From contig JAKSNY010000006.1 in NCBI GenBank assembly GCA_024399495.1, positions 1 to 64,000 of the forward strand: 64,000 nucleotides of DNA. Reading direction: 5' to 3'. Position numbers and translations under genes: made by a program. A model generated the notes under the pieces. The model saw nothing but the letters and a program-made list of their open reading frames with translations. It had not been told where the DNA came from and did no database searches. Each line of letters opens with the position of its first letter. The stretch's first letter is position 1. The DNA is from Paludibacteraceae bacterium (GTDB lineage: Bacteria > Bacteroidota > Bacteroidia > Bacteroidales > Paludibacteraceae). Shown here one piece after another: positions 18,160 through 27,340 of the stretch.

Positions 18160-18231
18160 GACAGTAGTACATTTGTACTACTGTCCCTTAGTTTTATAAG
18201 GAATAGGCATTAGCCTATTCCTTATAAAACT
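18160..18231 (-). terminator. Double hairpin terminator of the amylase gene
   Basis: Two strong hairpins in tandem: AAGGGACAGTAGTAC pairing with its complement around 18160-18190, and a perfect 19-bp stem at 18190-18231 with an ATTA loop. The second overlaps the end of the amylase coding region. Confidence 0.75.
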
Positions 18232-20677
18232 GTGCGGCAGACTTGCCGCCGTTGGCATCTATCAGCAACAGCTGATATGGCTCACTGCTTGGAGCAAGGC
18301 GGCTTACATCAAGTGTATTGCCATAAACCTCAAACGCTCCGCAATTCTTACCTCCTATAGTATATACATTACCAAGAATAAACTCTTTATCACTTAGTAA
18401 TGACATCTCACCGCTTGTAGGGTTAGGAACCAATGTGATATCACCGTCTGCCTCAGTCTCCAATATGCCTACAGGACAACCTGTCTCTGATACGTCGTAC
18501 ACAGAGTTACCCCAAGAATCTGTATGAGTAGTGCTTAATACACTGTAGCATGCATCGCTGGTAAGATTCTCTATATTATCGGTCTGCTTGGTTTCTTCTG
18601 TGGCACCATCGTTAAATTTTACGCTTAGAGGCTCTGTAAGGTCTGTGAACTCATATTTCCACCAGCCTTGACCATCTTGCGTCATAGGAACACCAGGCCA
18701 ACCACCTATTAAATCAGGTGTGGAAGCGGTCCAAGCATAAATATATGTAGTGCCTTGCCAAGCAGGGTTATTAGTGTTTGCCCTAACTGTAATAGAGGAA
18801 GGCGTAGGCCCGTCCTGACACTTGCCTGGCATAGGCCACGGCTCTTTGTATGTAAGAGCAGAGCCGTCAAAGCAAGCGTCCATACTTAATGCACCTATAT
18901 CTGCTGTCTGTTGTTTTTCAGCATCTGTTGTTGCTCCATTGTTGAATATAATCTTAAATGATGTAGCCTCAACTGTTACTGAGTATTTGTCACCGGATTT
19001 GCTTATTGCTGTACCAGGCCACTCACCAAGCAGTTTTATGGCTGCATCGCCGTCACCAGTCCAAGCGTATGCCTTAACTGTAGTCCAAGAAGCGGGAGCC
19101 TTAAACTGAACGGTTATGCCTTTTGGTTTCACATTTGTGAATGTACCGCTTACTACAGAAGATTTTGTCTGACCATCTATGGCAATAGCCTTTATTGTAA
19201 AGTTAGTGCTTGTAACAGCAATAGGACCAGTGTATTTGGTAGATGATGCGGTAGGTGTGGTCCCGTTAGTTGTGTAATAGATAGTGCCTTTAGTTGATGA
19301 TAGTGTTACAGATGTGGCATAACCGCCTGTAGGGTTCATAGTAACTACAGGACCTACAGGAACTGTTACATTGGTATAGTATGCCCAACCGTTACCGGAG
19401 CAGGCAAGGGTGAAACCAGATGGGCAGGTGCCTTGAGAGCCTATGAATACCACAAGTTTACCTTTGCTACCTGTAATCTCACCTCTAAAGTAAGAACCTG
19501 TTGCTGAGCAAGAGGCTGAAGAAGTATTGGTAATTCCGCAAGCCTTACGAGCGGCAGCCATCTTCTTAATATCCTCCTTACATTTTACCCAGTGAGGATA
19601 GAATACGCAAGGCGTACCAGGCATTGCTATAATGTAGGCATTAGCCTGTGTCCAATCTCCCCAGAACTTATTGCTGTCATCACGGAAAGTATCGTGGTTA
19701 TCTACAAATGTAACGGCATACTGTTTATAAGTGGCATCTCCTATAAGACCACAACCAGTGCCAAAACCTGAAAGAGCAGAGTAATTTTTGCCTGCCAAAC
19801 CATTGTTAAAGCCGTTGTATTTAAGGCAGAAGTCAAAAGCGTTAGATGTCTTGCCTGTCTCATTAATCCAATGAGTAAGAGCGTCATAACTGCCGTCCCA
19901 ATACTCACCTACAGAGAAATATGCACCAGCGGCGGCATTGTACTCCTTATTGTATTTACCAAGGTAGCCTTTTACAAGGTCATAACGCCAGCCGTCATAG
20001 CCAATCTCACCCTTCATCCACTGAAGGTACGCCTTGATGGCCTTTCTTAGGTATTCATTAGAGTGGTCAAGGTCTCGTGCGGAACAGTAACCGCCCGATG
20101 CCTCACATTGCACATCATAGCCTGCATCTTTGTTACCTGTTGCAGTCCAACCTGCCTGTTTGGAAACCTCATCATCACGGCATACATACTGACTTTTATG
20201 TCCGCTCTCATATAAGGTAAAGCTACCGTATGTGCCAAAATTCTCATTGTCAAAATCTATCCAGTTGTTACCTGATTTATGGTTTATAACAATATCAGCA
20301 ATAACCTTCATATTAGGGTTAATCTCTTTAAGCTTTTTTATCAACGCTTGAAGTTGTGTCTTGGTTCCCCAGTCACCGTTTTGGTTAGACCACTGTTTTG
20401 GGTGGTAACCAGTTCCTCCCTCAGAGCGTGCTGAAGGTGGTAGCCAAATCATGTCAAATGTCTCAGCAATCTCTTGTGCCTGAGACGTAAGGTCTGTCCA
20501 TTTGGTGGTGCCGTAACTCTCTCCATTAGCCTTCTGAGCATTAGAGGCATTGTAGGAGTCATAGTAGAAACCCTGCAGCATAACGCCAGGATTGTTTGCC
20601 GGAGCCTGTGCGGCGGCGGATAGCGCCCACAAAAGCCCTGTTGTGGCAGTCAGTAAAGTTTTTGTAAAAGTTTTCAT
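18215..20677 (-). CDS. Secreted GH13 alpha-amylase with starch-binding modules and T9SS tail
   Basis: 820 aa. Signal peptide MKTFTKTLLTATTGLLWALS then AAAQA. The GH13 barrel spans ~30-430, with nucleophile D233 (GWRYDLVKG), acid/base E258 (FSVGEYWDG) and transition-state D329 (FVDNHDTFRD). A chitobiase C-terminal-like beta domain follows (~445-515, TIYYTTNGTTPTASSTKYTG), then two similar modules like CBM26 (~520-610 and ~630-725, each with YAWT and GGWPG or GEWPG). The last ~75 residues are a T9SS sorting domain (ITLVPNPTSGE...). It should hydrolyse starch outside the cell after T9SS export, in keeping with the PorW-like gene nearby. Confidence 0.92.
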   Translation of the reverse strand: MKTFTKTLLTATTGLLWALSAAAQAPANNPGVMLQGFYYDSYNASNAQKANGESYGTTKWTDLTSQAQEIAETFDMIWLPPSARSEGGTGYHPKQWSNQNGDWGTKTQLQALIKKLKEINPNMKVIADIVINHKSGNNWIDFDNENFGTYGSFTLYESGHKSQYVCRDDEVSKQAGWTATGNKDAGYDVQCEASGGYCSARDLDHSNEYLRKAIKAYLQWMKGEIGYDGWRYDLVKGYLGKYNKEYNAAAGAYFSVGEYWDGSYDALTHWINETGKTSNAFDFCLKYNGFNNGLAGKNYSALSGFGTGCGLIGDATYKQYAVTFVDNHDTFRDDSNKFWGDWTQANAYIIAMPGTPCVFYPHWVKCKEDIKKMAAARKACGITNTSSASCSATGSYFRGEITGSKGKLVVFIGSQGTCPSGFTLACSGNGWAYYTNVTVPVGPVVTMNPTGGYATSVTLSSTKGTIYYTTNGTTPTASSTKYTGPIAVTSTNFTIKAIAIDGQTKSSVVSGTFTNVKPKGITVQFKAPASWTTVKAYAWTGDGDAAIKLLGEWPGTAISKSGDKYSVTVEATSFKIIFNNGATTDAEKQQTADIGALSMDACFDGSALTYKEPWPMPGKCQDGPTPSSITVRANTNNPAWQGTTYIYAWTASTPDLIGGWPGVPMTQDGQGWWKYEFTDLTEPLSVKFNDGATEETKQTDNIENLTSDACYSVLSTTHTDSWGNSVYDVSETGCPVGILETEADGDITLVPNPTSGEMSLLSDKEFILGNVYTIGGKNCGAFEVYGNTLDVSRLAPSSEPYQLLLIDANGGKSAAQFYKE

Positions 20678-20798
20678 AGTATTTTATTGTTAGTTATAAT
20701 ATATATTTTTAAGGTACGTTTTGCAAAGGTAGCAAATTTTTTTTAAAAAAGGAAGACTTTTTTACATAGTCTTCCTTTTTATTGCGTGTTACGCAGGT

Positions 20799-21740
20799 TT
20801 AGATAAGGTTCATATCGTGTAAGATGGCACTGGTCTTGCGTACCGCGGCCTCAGACGCGGCAAGAGCCTCTTTCTCCTCTTTGTTAAGCTTAAGAGTTAC
20901 AACCTTCTCTATACCTTTCTTACCTATTATTACAGGAACACCTATTGTTATATCTTTCATTCCGTACTCTCCGTTAAGATATGTAGAGCAAGGAATCATC
21001 TTCTTCTGGTCTTTAATAATAGACTCTACAAGGAACGCAATAGCCGCACCCGGAGCCATCCAAGCAGATGTGCCAAGCAGACCTGTCATAGTGGCACCGC
21101 CAACCATAGTTGATTTAACCACCTCGTCCATTTTCTTTGCACCAAGCAGTTGGCTTGCAGGTATGCCCTTATATGTGGCAAAACGTGCAAGAGGTATCAT
21201 TGTGGTATCTCCGTGTCCGCCTATAACCATACCCTCAACCTCATTTTGGTTGCACTTTAAAGCCTGGCTCAGATAATATTTGAAACGGCTGCTGTCAAGT
21301 GCTCCACCCATACCTATAACGCGGTTACGTGGCAATCCAAGGCTCTTTAGAGCAAGATATGCCATAGCGTCCATCGGGTTAGAAACCACTACAATAATGG
21401 CTTTAGGAGAGTATTTAAGAATGTTAGAGGCTACGCTCTTAACTATGCCTGCGTTAACGCTGATAAGGTCTTCACGGCTCATGCCTGGCTTACGTGGAAT
21501 ACCCGATGTAATTACAACTACATCTGAGTTCTTAGTTTTGGAATAATCATTGGTTACACCTGTAACTACTGTGTCAAACCCAATAAGCTGGGCAGTTTGC
21601 ATAATATCCATAGCCTTGCCTTCTGCAAGACCCTCTTTAATATCAATTAAGCAAACCTCACTTGCTACCTCTTTGATAGCCAATACATTGGCGGCTGTAG
21701 CACCTACGTTACCAGCCCCTACTACTGTTACTTTAGACAT
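20799..21740 (-). CDS. mdh: Malate dehydrogenase
   Basis: 313 aa. NAD-binding GAGNVG at residues 8-13, substrate-binding GIPRKPGMSRED, VVSNPMDAMAYLALK, and the catalytic histidine in IGGHGDTTMIPL. The pattern fits the LDH-like malate dehydrogenases of Bacteroidetes, catalysing interconversion of malate and oxaloacetate with NAD(H). It is divergent from the PorW-like gene; a minus-strand promoter element (CAAATATA, reading TATATTTG) lies at 21786-21793. Confidence 0.95.
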   Translation of the reverse strand: MSKVTVVGAGNVGATAANVLAIKEVASEVCLIDIKEGLAEGKAMDIMQTAQLIGFDTVVTGVTNDYSKTKNSDVVVITSGIPRKPGMSREDLISVNAGIVKSVASNILKYSPKAIIVVVSNPMDAMAYLALKSLGLPRNRVIGMGGALDSSRFKYYLSQALKCNQNEVEGMVIGGHGDTTMIPLARFATYKGIPASQLLGAKKMDEVVKSTMVGGATMTGLLGTSAWMAPGAAIAFLVESIIKDQKKMIPCSTYLNGEYGMKDITIGVPVIIGKKGIEKVVTLKLNKEEKEALAASEAAVRKTSAILHDMNLI

Positions 21741-21785
21741 AATTCTTATAAGATTTTAATTAGTTAATACGCAATATTTATTCTG

Positions 21786-21823
21786 CAAATATACAATATA
21801 TTTACTAAAAAGCGTTATATTTG
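21786..21823. promoter_or_regulatory. Divergent promoter pair for mdh and porW-like genes
   Basis: The plus strand has TATATTTG at 21816-21823, 11 bases before the ATG at 21835. The minus strand has the same element at 21786-21793, facing mdh. Confidence 0.6.
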
Positions 21824-21834
21824 CGAACATTTTA

Positions 21835-24501
21835 ATGAAAAATTTTGAGAGATACATATTATTCGCTCTGATAATGCCTCTTATGCTGGCATCGTGTGTG
21901 GTAAAAAAGAATAACGCTTTTACCCGCAGTTTTCATCGCACCAAGGTTAAGTACAACATACTTTTTAACGGCAGACAGGCATACGATAAGGGCATTGCCG
22001 CCATACACACGGCATCTATGCCTATAGATAACTACAACGATATTCTGCCCGTTTTTGAGGAGAGCAACAGGGAGGCGGTATCGGGTGCGTCTGCCGATAT
22101 GGACAGGGTTATGGAGAAATGTGCCAAGTCTATACAACTGCACTCCATAGTTAAGAAACCTAAAAAGAATCCTAAAAAAGCCAAAGACCCTAAGTATAAG
22201 GCATTTATGGCTAAAGAGGAGTATAACTCACAGGTTCAGGAGGCTTGGCTGCTAAATGGTAAGGCACAGAGCCTCAAACTTGATTTTCCTGCCGCTGAAG
22301 CCACTTTTTCTTATATTGCAAACCACTACAAAGATAACAGAGATGTATGCACCGAGGCTAAACTTTGGGCTGCCAAGGATTATACGGAGCAGGGTTGGTA
22401 TTATGAGGCTGAAGATATACTTAACCGCCTTACAGAAAAGGATTTCTCTAACCGCACCACTAAACTTTACGTGCTTGTAAAGGCTGACCTGCTGCTACGC
22501 ACAGGGGAGTACGAGGCTGCCCTTCCGTTTCTTAAAAATGCCATAGATTTTAATAAAGGGTTGGTTAAAAAACGTGTTATGTTTATATATGCCCAGGCTT
22601 TGGAGAGGTTGGGCAGATATAATGAGGCTTATAATGCCTACAACGATGTCAAGAAAAAGCACCCCGATTACATAATGGAGTTTAATGCCGTGCTTAATAT
22701 GGCAAAATGTTATCAGGGTACATCTATGGAGCCTATAAACAAGGAGATAGACCGTCTGCTTAAACGTGTCAGCAATGAGCAGTACAAAGACCGTATTTAC
22801 TACACTATGGGTCAGCTTTATTGGCGTAGGGGCAATAAGGATAAGGCTATGGAGTACTATCAGATGGCTATAGACGGCAGTACACGTAATGGTATAGATA
22901 AGGCAGAGGCGTTGCTTGCATTGGGTGATATATATTACAACGATGAGCGTTACCTTGACGCACAACCGCTTTATGCAGAGGCAGTTACCATTATACCTAC
23001 CACATACACAGGCTATAAGGATATTCTTATGCGTTCCACAAACTTGGATTATGTGGTTAAGTACAGTAATACCGTAACGTTGCAAGACTCATTACTTGCA
23101 CTTGCCGCAATGCCTGAGGCTGAGCGTATAGAGAAAGTAAAAGGGGTGATAGAGGAGATTCATAAAAAAGAGGAGGAGGAACGCAAGCGTTTGGAAGAAG
23201 AGGCACGCCAGCAGGAAGAACGTGAAAAAACAGCCAATATGGCTGCCGCGGCAGGGCTTTCGCTTGGAGAGTCTCTTGACCAGGCATGGTATTTCTATAA
23301 CGCCACACTTATAAGCCGTGGTAAACTTGATTTCCAGAAAAACTGGGGCGGCAGAACGCTTGAAGACGACTGGCGGCGTAGTAATAAGGTGTCTATGGGC
23401 AGTTTTGATGAGGAAGCGGAGCAGGAACAGAGTGCTGCTGATGCAGAGATGGCTGAGGCAAATACAGATGATGTGCAACTGGGTACGGGAGATGCAGAGT
23501 TGGATTCCTATCTTGCCACTATTCCTGTAACAGAAGCGGCTAAAAAAGCAAGCAACAGTGCCATAGAGGAGGCTCTCTATAACCTATATTATGTGTATGA
23601 TAACCGCATAAAGAACAAGCCTCTTGCCACCAACACTTATAATGAGCTTTTACGCCGTTTCCCTAACACAGAGTACGGCAAGCCTAAGGATAAGGTGGAC
23701 GATAAGATGGAAAAACAGGCTGAGACTCTGTATGTGGAGGCTTACCATGCATTTAAATCGGGTAATCTGCATAAGGTAAGAGCAAATATGGCTCAGGCAG
23801 AGGCTTGCTGTGCAGATTCCAAACTTATGCCTAAGTTCCTTATGTTAGAGGCTCTGCTTAGCGGACGGCAAGACGGTGAGGTTAAGTTTAAGGCTAAACT
23901 TACAGACATTATAGACAAGTACCCCGATAGTGAGATTGTGCCGCTTGCACGTGATATGGTGGCACTGGTGGGACAAGGCAAGGAGATTAAGAATGTTAAG
24001 CCTGTAAGTACCATAAGCACCAAACGTGAGGCTGTCATAGTTTCTCAAAACGAGTATGCCGAGGCTATTCAGCGTGCAGGGTTTGAGTATAACCCCGATG
24101 ACTCACACTCATTTATAATAGTGGTGGAGGGCAGTGCGGAACAGAAGAATAAGGTGTTGTTTGCTCTGGCACAGTATAACTTTACACGCTTTATGATTAA
24201 GGACTATGACTTTAAGGTTAAGGCGTTAGAGGATAGTGTGTTTGCCATAGGGGTAACACCTATGGCATCGCTTGATGAGGCTGTATGGTATCAGAATCAG
24301 GTTCTGCAGGACGATGGCGTTAAGGCGTCACTGCATGACGTTGCCTATAGGGCGTTTGTAATATCAAATAGTAATTATATTAAGGTATATGACAAGGAGT
24401 CTATGATTAAGTACATAGATTTCTATATGGATAATAACTTAAAGGTAGAGGAGAGTGAAGTGTTGAGGAAGTTGGAGGAGGAGAGTGGGTACATAAAGTA
24501 G
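21835..24501 (+). CDS. porW: T9SS lipoprotein PorW/SprE-like, TPR protein
   Basis: 888 aa. Lipoprotein signal with lipobox LASC (Cys21). The start of the mature protein (KKNNAFTRSFHRTKVKYNIL, then FNGRQAYDKG) is characteristic of the PorW/SprE family. Many TPR-like helical repeats follow (~120-420, e.g. YYTMGQLYWRRGNKDKAMEYY), then a Glu/Arg-rich coiled coil (~440-480) and more TPRs. PorW/SprE is an outer-membrane-linked lipoprotein needed for type IX secretion and gliding in relatives. Its presence fits the T9SS tails of proteins at 18215 and 47191. The assignment rests on the N-terminal pattern and architecture. Confidence 0.78.
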   Translation: MKNFERYILFALIMPLMLASCVVKKNNAFTRSFHRTKVKYNILFNGRQAYDKGIAAIHTASMPIDNYNDILPVFEESNREAVSGASADMDRVMEKCAKSIQLHSIVKKPKKNPKKAKDPKYKAFMAKEEYNSQVQEAWLLNGKAQSLKLDFPAAEATFSYIANHYKDNRDVCTEAKLWAAKDYTEQGWYYEAEDILNRLTEKDFSNRTTKLYVLVKADLLLRTGEYEAALPFLKNAIDFNKGLVKKRVMFIYAQALERLGRYNEAYNAYNDVKKKHPDYIMEFNAVLNMAKCYQGTSMEPINKEIDRLLKRVSNEQYKDRIYYTMGQLYWRRGNKDKAMEYYQMAIDGSTRNGIDKAEALLALGDIYYNDERYLDAQPLYAEAVTIIPTTYTGYKDILMRSTNLDYVVKYSNTVTLQDSLLALAAMPEAERIEKVKGVIEEIHKKEEEERKRLEEEARQQEEREKTANMAAAAGLSLGESLDQAWYFYNATLISRGKLDFQKNWGGRTLEDDWRRSNKVSMGSFDEEAEQEQSAADAEMAEANTDDVQLGTGDAELDSYLATIPVTEAAKKASNSAIEEALYNLYYVYDNRIKNKPLATNTYNELLRRFPNTEYGKPKDKVDDKMEKQAETLYVEAYHAFKSGNLHKVRANMAQAEACCADSKLMPKFLMLEALLSGRQDGEVKFKAKLTDIIDKYPDSEIVPLARDMVALVGQGKEIKNVKPVSTISTKREAVIVSQNEYAEAIQRAGFEYNPDDSHSFIIVVEGSAEQKNKVLFALAQYNFTRFMIKDYDFKVKALEDSVFAIGVTPMASLDEAVWYQNQVLQDDGVKASLHDVAYRAFVISNSNYIKVYDKESMIKYIDFYMDNNLKVEESEVLRKLEEESGYIK

Positions 24502-24668
24502 TTATGTATGATGTATGATGTATGATGTATGAGGAGCCATAGGCTCCTCATACATAAAAAAATCGGGGAAACATTTTGTTTTCCCGATTTTTTTTCCTAT
24601 ATTGCACCTTCGTTTTTGGAATTTAACACTCCATTTACATCTAAATAACTTAAAATCAAAATAGTATT
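24502..24668 (+). terminator. Spacer with ATGTATG repeats, hairpin and terminator
   Basis: Repeats of ATGTATG start at 24504, followed by a hairpin (ATGAGGAGCC / GGCTCCTCAT) at ~24528-24551. A terminator at ~24557-24596 pairs AAATCGGGGAA with TTCCCGATTT followed by a T tract. Confidence 0.65.
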
Positions 24669-26828
24669 ATGAAAAACTATCAAACAGACCAAATCAAGAA
24701 CATCAGCCTGGTGGGCTCATCGGGTAGTGGAAAAACCACACTTGCAGAGGCAATGCTTTATGAGAGTGGAATTATTAAGCGTAGAGGCACCATTGAGGGG
24801 CAGAACACAGTATCAGATTACTTCCCAGTAGAAAAAGAGTACGGATACTCAGTATTTTCAACAGTATTCCACGTAGAGTGGCTTGAAAAGAAGCTTAACT
24901 TTATAGATTGCCCTGGTGCAGACGATTTTGTGGGCGGTCTTATTACATCGTTAAGTGTTACGGATACTGCCCTTATGCTTATAAACGCCCAGCAGGGTGT
25001 GGAGGTGGGTACACAGAACCAGTACCGCCAAATAGAGCGTATGAAAAAGCCTTGCATCTTTGTAATAAATCAGTTGGATTCAGAGAAGGCTGATTTTGAC
25101 CTATCGCTGCAGAGCCTTAAAGAGAACTACGGTGGCAAGGTTATTCCTATCCAGTTCCCTATCAATGCAGGTCCTAACTTTAACGCCCTTATAGATGTTC
25201 TGCTTATGAAACAGTATAAGTGGAAACCAGAGGGTGGCGTGCCGGAGATTTCTGAGATTCCGGCAGAGTATAAGGATAAGGCGGCTGAGATGCACAATGC
25301 CCTTATAGAGGCTGCCGCAGAACACGATGAGGGTCTTATGGACAAGTATTTTGAGAGTGGTTCCCTTACAGAAGATGAGATGCGTATGGGTATCCGTAAA
25401 GGTCTTGTAAGCCAAGATATTCTGCCTGTATTCTGTGTATGTGCAGGCAAGGATATGGGTGTACGCCGTCTTATGGAGTTCCTTGGAAATGTGGTTCCGT
25501 TTGTAGATGATATGCCTAAGCCTATAAATACAGAGGGGGCGGAGATAGCACCCGATGCCAAGGCAGAGACCAGCATTTACATCTTTAAGACCTCTGTAGA
25601 GCCTCACATCGGGGACGTAAACTACTTTAAGGTTATGAGTGGCACACTAAAGAAAGGCGATGACCTGTTTAACGCCACACGTAACACTAAGGAGCGTATA
25701 TCGCAGATTTACTGCGTGGCAGGGCAGAACCGTATAGAGGTGGAGCAACTCTCTGCCGGCGATATAGGTGCCACCGTTAAACTAAAGAACACACGTACTG
25801 CCAACACCCTTAACGCGGGTGCTTCTGAGCAGCAGTTTGATTTTGTTAAGTACCCCGATTGGAAATATCGCCGTGCCGTTAAGGCTGTAAACCAAGCCGA
25901 TGATGCCAAGTTAGGCGAGATTCTTAACCGTATGCACGAGGAAGACCCTACATGGCGTGTAGAGTACTCTAAAGAGCTTAAACAGACCATTCTTTACGGT
26001 ATGGGAGAGTTCCACCTGCGTACACTTAAATGGCGTGTAGAGAACAACGATAAGATAGCCATTGAGTACTCAGAGCCTAAGATTCCTTATCGTGAGACCA
26101 TTACCAAGGCTGCACGTGCAGATTACCGCCATAAAAAACAGAGTGGTGGTGCAGGACAGTTTGGTGAGGTTCACCTTATAGTGGAGCCACTTGTAGAGGG
26201 CGTTCCTGCCAAAGATGTATATAAGTTTAACGGACAGGAGTTTAAAATCAGTGTCCGCGATAAGCAGGAATACACACTGGAGTGGGGTGGTAAGGTAGAG
26301 TTCATAAACAGTATAGTGGGCGGTGCCATAGATGCACGCTTTATACCTGCTGTATTAAAAGGTGTAATGGATTGCATGGAGCAAGGTCCGCTTACAGGCT
26401 CATACGCACGTGATGTACGTGTTATAGTTTATGACGGTAAGATGCACCCTGTAGATTCTAACGAGATATCGTTCCGTCTGGCTACACGCCACGCATTCTC
26501 AGAGGCATTCCGCAATGCAGGTCCTAAGATTATGGAGCCTATCTACGATGTTAAGGTGGTAGTGCCATCAAGCCGTATGGGCGATGTTATGGCAGACCTT
26601 CAGACACGCCGAGCCATTATTATGGGTATGGAGAGTGAGAAGGGTATGGAGAACCTCTCTGCCAGAGTTCCGCTGAAGGAGATGGGTAACTACTCCACAT
26701 CACTTAGTTCAGCCACAGGCGGCAGGGCATCGTTCTCTATGGCAATGTCCGGCTACGAGTTAGTCCCAATGGACGTGCAAGAGGTGCTGCTCAAAGAATA
26801 TGCGGCGACGCACAAAGAAGAGGAATAA
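24669..26828 (+). CDS. Elongation factor G-like GTPase (EF-G paralogue)
   Basis: 719 aa. P-loop GSSGSGKTT (16-24), G3 motif DCPGADDF and a G4-like NQLD in place of the usual NKxD. The later domains follow EF-G order (QSGGAGQFGEVHLIVEP, SYARDVRVIVYDGKMHPVDSN). The altered G4 and diverged switch regions mark it as an EF-G-like paralogue rather than the main translocase, which would normally lie in the str operon. Such paralogues may act in translocation or ribosome recycling; the exact role here is not known. It has its own terminator. Confidence 0.88.
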   Translation: MKNYQTDQIKNISLVGSSGSGKTTLAEAMLYESGIIKRRGTIEGQNTVSDYFPVEKEYGYSVFSTVFHVEWLEKKLNFIDCPGADDFVGGLITSLSVTDTALMLINAQQGVEVGTQNQYRQIERMKKPCIFVINQLDSEKADFDLSLQSLKENYGGKVIPIQFPINAGPNFNALIDVLLMKQYKWKPEGGVPEISEIPAEYKDKAAEMHNALIEAAAEHDEGLMDKYFESGSLTEDEMRMGIRKGLVSQDILPVFCVCAGKDMGVRRLMEFLGNVVPFVDDMPKPINTEGAEIAPDAKAETSIYIFKTSVEPHIGDVNYFKVMSGTLKKGDDLFNATRNTKERISQIYCVAGQNRIEVEQLSAGDIGATVKLKNTRTANTLNAGASEQQFDFVKYPDWKYRRAVKAVNQADDAKLGEILNRMHEEDPTWRVEYSKELKQTILYGMGEFHLRTLKWRVENNDKIAIEYSEPKIPYRETITKAARADYRHKKQSGGAGQFGEVHLIVEPLVEGVPAKDVYKFNGQEFKISVRDKQEYTLEWGGKVEFINSIVGGAIDARFIPAVLKGVMDCMEQGPLTGSYARDVRVIVYDGKMHPVDSNEISFRLATRHAFSEAFRNAGPKIMEPIYDVKVVVPSSRMGDVMADLQTRRAIIMGMESEKGMENLSARVPLKEMGNYSTSLSSATGGRASFSMAMSGYELVPMDVQEVLLKEYAATHKEEE

Positions 26829-26830
26829 AA

Positions 26831-26860
26831 AAAATACGGTGCTGAAAGGCACCGTATTTT
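26831..26860 (+). terminator. Terminator of the EF-G-like gene
   Basis: A 12-bp stem AAAATACGGTGC / GCACCGTATTTT with a six-base loop and following T residues. Confidence 0.85.
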
Positions 26861-26910
26861 TTATGTATGATGTATGTATAATTTATGTATGATGTATATA
26901 TGTATGATGT

Positions 26911-27276
26911 ATGAATAAGAATCAGATTAAAATTCAGGAAAAATGTATTGACTTTGCTGTCAGGATAATCAATTTGAAGAAATTTCTAAATAAAAGTAAA
27001 AAGGAATTTAACATTTCTGACCAAATTCAGCGTAGTGGAACATCTATTGGAGCACTATACAGCGAGGCTGTTTACGCAGAAAGCGAAAGTGATTTGATTC
27101 ATAAACTAGGTATATCCCAAAAAGAAGCAAATGAAACTCTATATTGGTTAAAGATTCTATATAAATCTGAATACATTACACAAGAACAATATGATAGTTT
27201 GGCGAAAGACGCTGATGAAATAATGAAAATAATAACATCAATAATAATCAAACTAAAAAACAAGAGAACTACTTAA
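26911..27276 (+). CDS. Four-helix bundle protein (23S rRNA-IVS family)
   Basis: 121 aa. The pattern IQRSGTSIGALYSEAVYAES and KEANETLYWLKILYKSEYI matches the TIGR02436/S23 four-helix bundle proteins, whose genes occur in rRNA intervening sequences and as mobile-looking units in Bacteroidetes. It is bordered upstream (26862-26910) by ATGTATG repeats and downstream by two hairpins and the inverted form of the same repeat (27299-27337). The function is unknown. The gene is AT-rich compared with its neighbours, consistent with transfer. Confidence 0.88.
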   Translation: MNKNQIKIQEKCIDFAVRIINLKKFLNKSKKEFNISDQIQRSGTSIGALYSEAVYAESESDLIHKLGISQKEANETLYWLKILYKSEYITQEQYDSLAKDADEIMKIITSIIIKLKNKRTT

Positions 27277-27338
27277 GTTCTCTGTCGCCGTAGGCGACTC
27301 ATACATCATACATATATACATCATACATCATACATAAA
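27263..27338. repeat. Hairpins and inverted ATGTATG repeat closing the four-helix element
   Basis: AGAGAACT / AGTTCTCT at 27263-27283 overlaps the stop codon. GTCGCC / GGCGAC lies at 27284-27298. CATACATCATACAT-type repeats then complement those before the gene. Confidence 0.6.
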
Positions 27339-27340
27339 AA

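Noticed and set aside
22495-23085. 196-aa minus-strand frame opposite the porW-like gene
   Set aside because: Antisense shadow with no domain; the plus frame has clear family features.
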